DNA of 15,892 bases from DASSFG01 sp035547915 (GTDB lineage: Bacteria; Planctomycetota; Planctomycetia; Pirellulales; JAICIG01): positions 1 to 15,892 of the forward strand of contig DASZTS010000050.1 in assembly GCA_035547915.1 (NCBI GenBank), given 5' to 3'. A program made the translations under genes and the position numbers. Positions 15,782 to 15,892 of the stretch are shown here, piece by piece (position 1 is the stretch's first letter; every line of letters starts with the position of its first letter). The notes beneath the pieces are model-generated. The model was not told the DNA's origin, searched no databases, and saw only the letters and a list, made by a program, of their open reading frames with translations.

Positions 15782-15839
15782 TCGCAGCCTCCTGCGACGA
15801 TGGGGATGTCATAAGTCCCACGTAGCAAGGAGGCTGCGA
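15782..15839 (+). promoter_or_regulatory. Leader with mutually exclusive hairpins hiding a ribosome site
   Basis: TCGCAGCCTCCT (15782-15793) is perfectly complementary to AGGAGGCTGCGA (15828-15839), which contains the AAGGAGG ribosome site and the A of the start codon. The same left arm can form a compact local hairpin instead: TCGCAG (15782-15787), loop CCTC, CTGCGA (15792-15797), leaving the ribosome site free. A small GGGA/TCCC stem lies in the long loop (15803-15819). The pairing is seen directly. A translational switch or a transposase-type translation block is inferred. Confidence 0.5.
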
Positions 15840-15892
15840 TGAGTGTGATCGACAAGGATGCCGATGTCGCCGTGCGGTGGTCGACAGCGGAA
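15839..15892 (+). CDS. Start of an unidentified gene, cut by the window edge
   Basis: Eighteen codons are visible: MSVIDKDADVAVRWSTAE, with AAGGAGG (15827-15833) five bases before the ATG. The spacing and strength of the ribosome site make this a real start. The fragment is too short to classify. The string VRWSTAE weakly recalls the opening of helix-turn-helix transposase subunits (RWS...K), which would fit the SD-masking leader, but this is a guess. No stop codon is reached. Confidence 0.5.
   Translation, partial: MSVIDKDADVAVRWSTAE

Overview
The window looks like part of a GC-rich chromosome from a planctomycete, most likely a Pirellulales relative. This rests on protein style, not on a marker gene: a secreted WD40 propeller with repeated FSPDG turns, a giant secreted protein built of carboxypeptidase-regulatory-like Ig modules, a small membrane protein opening MRFSLRWLF, weak or absent Shine-Dalgarno sites before several genes, and lipoprotein-type efflux partners that imply an outer membrane.

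Left part (1-2306): an intact tRNA-Asn(GTT) with a plausible promoter is followed by repeat-rich DNA holding a 16-bp inverted repeat and an overlapping 16-bp palindrome. Next come two decayed transposase genes on the minus strand. One is the C-terminal end of an IS91-type (Y2) transposase; it is cut by the 3' end of an IS5-type DDE transposase that itself carries an in-frame stop and lacks its 5' part. Beyond these lie a probable frameshifted small gene and a small two-helix membrane protein. This is typical decay next to a tRNA.

Middle part (2307-8182): a secreted eight-repeat WD40 protein is followed 81 bases later by a 1187-residue secreted protein with about seven CarboxypepD-regulatory-like modules and a long helical-repeat C-terminal half. 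The two may be co-transcribed. A four-helix membrane protein lies on the opposite strand beyond a 398-base gap.

Right part (8183-15724): a complete tripartite RND efflux pump in the order membrane fusion lipoprotein, HAE1-type inner-membrane antiporter, TolC/OprM-type outer-membrane lipoprotein. The antiporter keeps the proton-relay residues (D409, D410, K940). The gaps between the three genes are unusually long (270 and 622 bases) and structured: a 20-bp tandem repeat and hairpins lie before the antiporter, and a probable terminator plus an 11-bp hairpin lie before the outer-membrane gene. The outer-membrane protein ends in a Pro/Ala-rich tail. The pump would carry substrates from the inner membrane or periplasm across the outer membrane, driven by protons; the substrate cannot be read from sequence.

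Right edge (15725-15892): a new reading frame starts at 15839 with a strong ribosome binding site that can be buried in a perfect 12-bp stem, with a second, mutually exclusive hairpin in the same leader. The gene runs out of the window. No CRISPR array, rRNA or complete mobile element was seen. The most interesting items are this switch-like leader, the giant Ig-module/solenoid protein, the palindrome cluster near the tRNA, and the structured spacers and tail of the efflux locus.
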